5,383 nucleotides of DNA. Origin: Deltaproteobacteria bacterium (GTDB lineage: Bacteria > Desulfobacterota > Desulfobulbia > Desulfobulbales > BM004). The notes under the pieces are model-generated. The model was not told where the DNA came from. It ran no database searches and saw only the letters and a program-made list of their open reading frames with translations. The translations under genes and the position numbers were made by a program. The first letter of the stretch is position 1, and the number at the start of each line of letters is the position of its first letter. Of the stretch, positions 5,072 to 5,383 are shown piece after piece. The DNA lies in the NCBI GenBank assembly GCA_019312695.1, contig JAFDCT010000353.1, positions 1-5,383 of the forward strand, written 5' to 3'.

Positions 5072-5383
5072 TTATATCGGGAGAATGTGGACTTCTTCCT
5101 GGATAGAATGGCTGCCCTTTAAAAACAACCCCTTCCTGCCGTCAATGGAAACATAATCACCGAATTTAATGATATGGCTGTTGATTTCACAGCGCTGTTC
5201 GCTTTCAAAGACCCGGAGGTCCTTGCAGCCGACAACGCAGGTTTTTTCAAGCTGGGTTGCTACAACGGCAGCATGGGATGTCTGGCCGCCGCGGGCGGTC
5301 AGCAAGCCCTGGGCCTGGGCAATTTCCTTGATATCCTCCGGCACTGTATCCTGGCGGATCAGGATCAGGGTGCTTTTGGGGTC
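5072..5383 (-). CDS. PEP-utilising phosphohistidine-domain protein, C-terminal end only
   Basis: The frame is open to the right edge of the window, so only the last 103 codons of a longer gene are seen; the GTG at 5344 is internal, preceded by DPKSTLILIRQDT in frame. The segment is the swivelling phosphohistidine domain of the PEP synthase / pyruvate phosphate dikinase group: LTARGGQTSHAAVVA holds the histidine that carries phosphate between active sites, followed by KTCVVGC and the closing GDYVSIDGRKGLFLKG. In classic pyruvate phosphate dikinase this domain is central and a PEP-binding barrel follows. Here the protein stops about 12 residues after the domain, so it is either one of the relatives that end with the phosphohistidine domain (such as PEP/pyruvate-binding or rifampin-phosphotransferase-like proteins) or a shortened dikinase. 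The N-terminal part, outside the window, would decide. Confidence 0.85.
   Translation of the reverse strand, partial: DPKSTLILIRQDTVPEDIKEIAQAQGLLTARGGQTSHAAVVATQLEKTCVVGCKDLRVFESEQRCEINSHIIKFGDYVSIDGRKGLFLKGSHSIQEEVHILPI

Overview
The window looks like chromosomal DNA of a Gram-negative anaerobe, most likely a member of the Desulfobacterota (the former Deltaproteobacteria). This rests on the gene set (AMP-forming acetyl-CoA synthetase followed by a CBS-pair/DUF294 protein, and a PEP-utilising phosphohistidine protein next to a Gph-type phosphatase) and on moderate GC in the main genes. The taxonomic call is an inference from gene style only. No rRNA, tRNA or CRISPR array was seen.

Left part, plus strand (1-3525): the window opens inside acs, acetyl-CoA synthetase, missing only its first 60 or so codons. 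The gene ends at 1776 and is followed by a strong intrinsic terminator (1867-1905). Next comes a 505-residue protein with two CBS domains, a GlnD-like nucleotidyltransferase domain (DUF294) and its C-terminal partner domain. I recall relatives of this gene near acs and acetate permease genes in other proteobacteria. A regulatory role in acetate use is therefore plausible but not proven here.

Middle part (3526-4363): an accessory, visibly AT-richer patch where the two gene directions converge. It holds a short TCAGCNN heptad run, a 61-residue zinc-finger protein with a FYVE/RING-like cross-brace cysteine spacing, and the decayed 3' end of a zinc-type alcohol dehydrogenase (MDR) gene, both on the minus strand. 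Between these two genes lies a 90-bp imperfect palindrome with the R''-L''-L'-R' layout of an integron attC site. The 9-mer TAACCATCG occurs just after the stop codon of each gene. The zinc-finger segment is also bounded by an 8-bp inverted repeat with a near-adjacent 6-bp direct repeat. The patch may thus be a remnant of integron gene cassettes or of a small non-autonomous insertion. This is the part of the window most worth checking.

Right part, minus strand (4364-5383): a complete phosphoglycolate-phosphatase-like HAD hydrolase, preceded 60 nt upstream by the C-terminal end of a PEP/pyruvate-binding protein that carries the TSHAA phosphohistidine motif and runs off the window edge. The two may share a transcript, although the phosphatase also has a perfect -10-like box just before its start.
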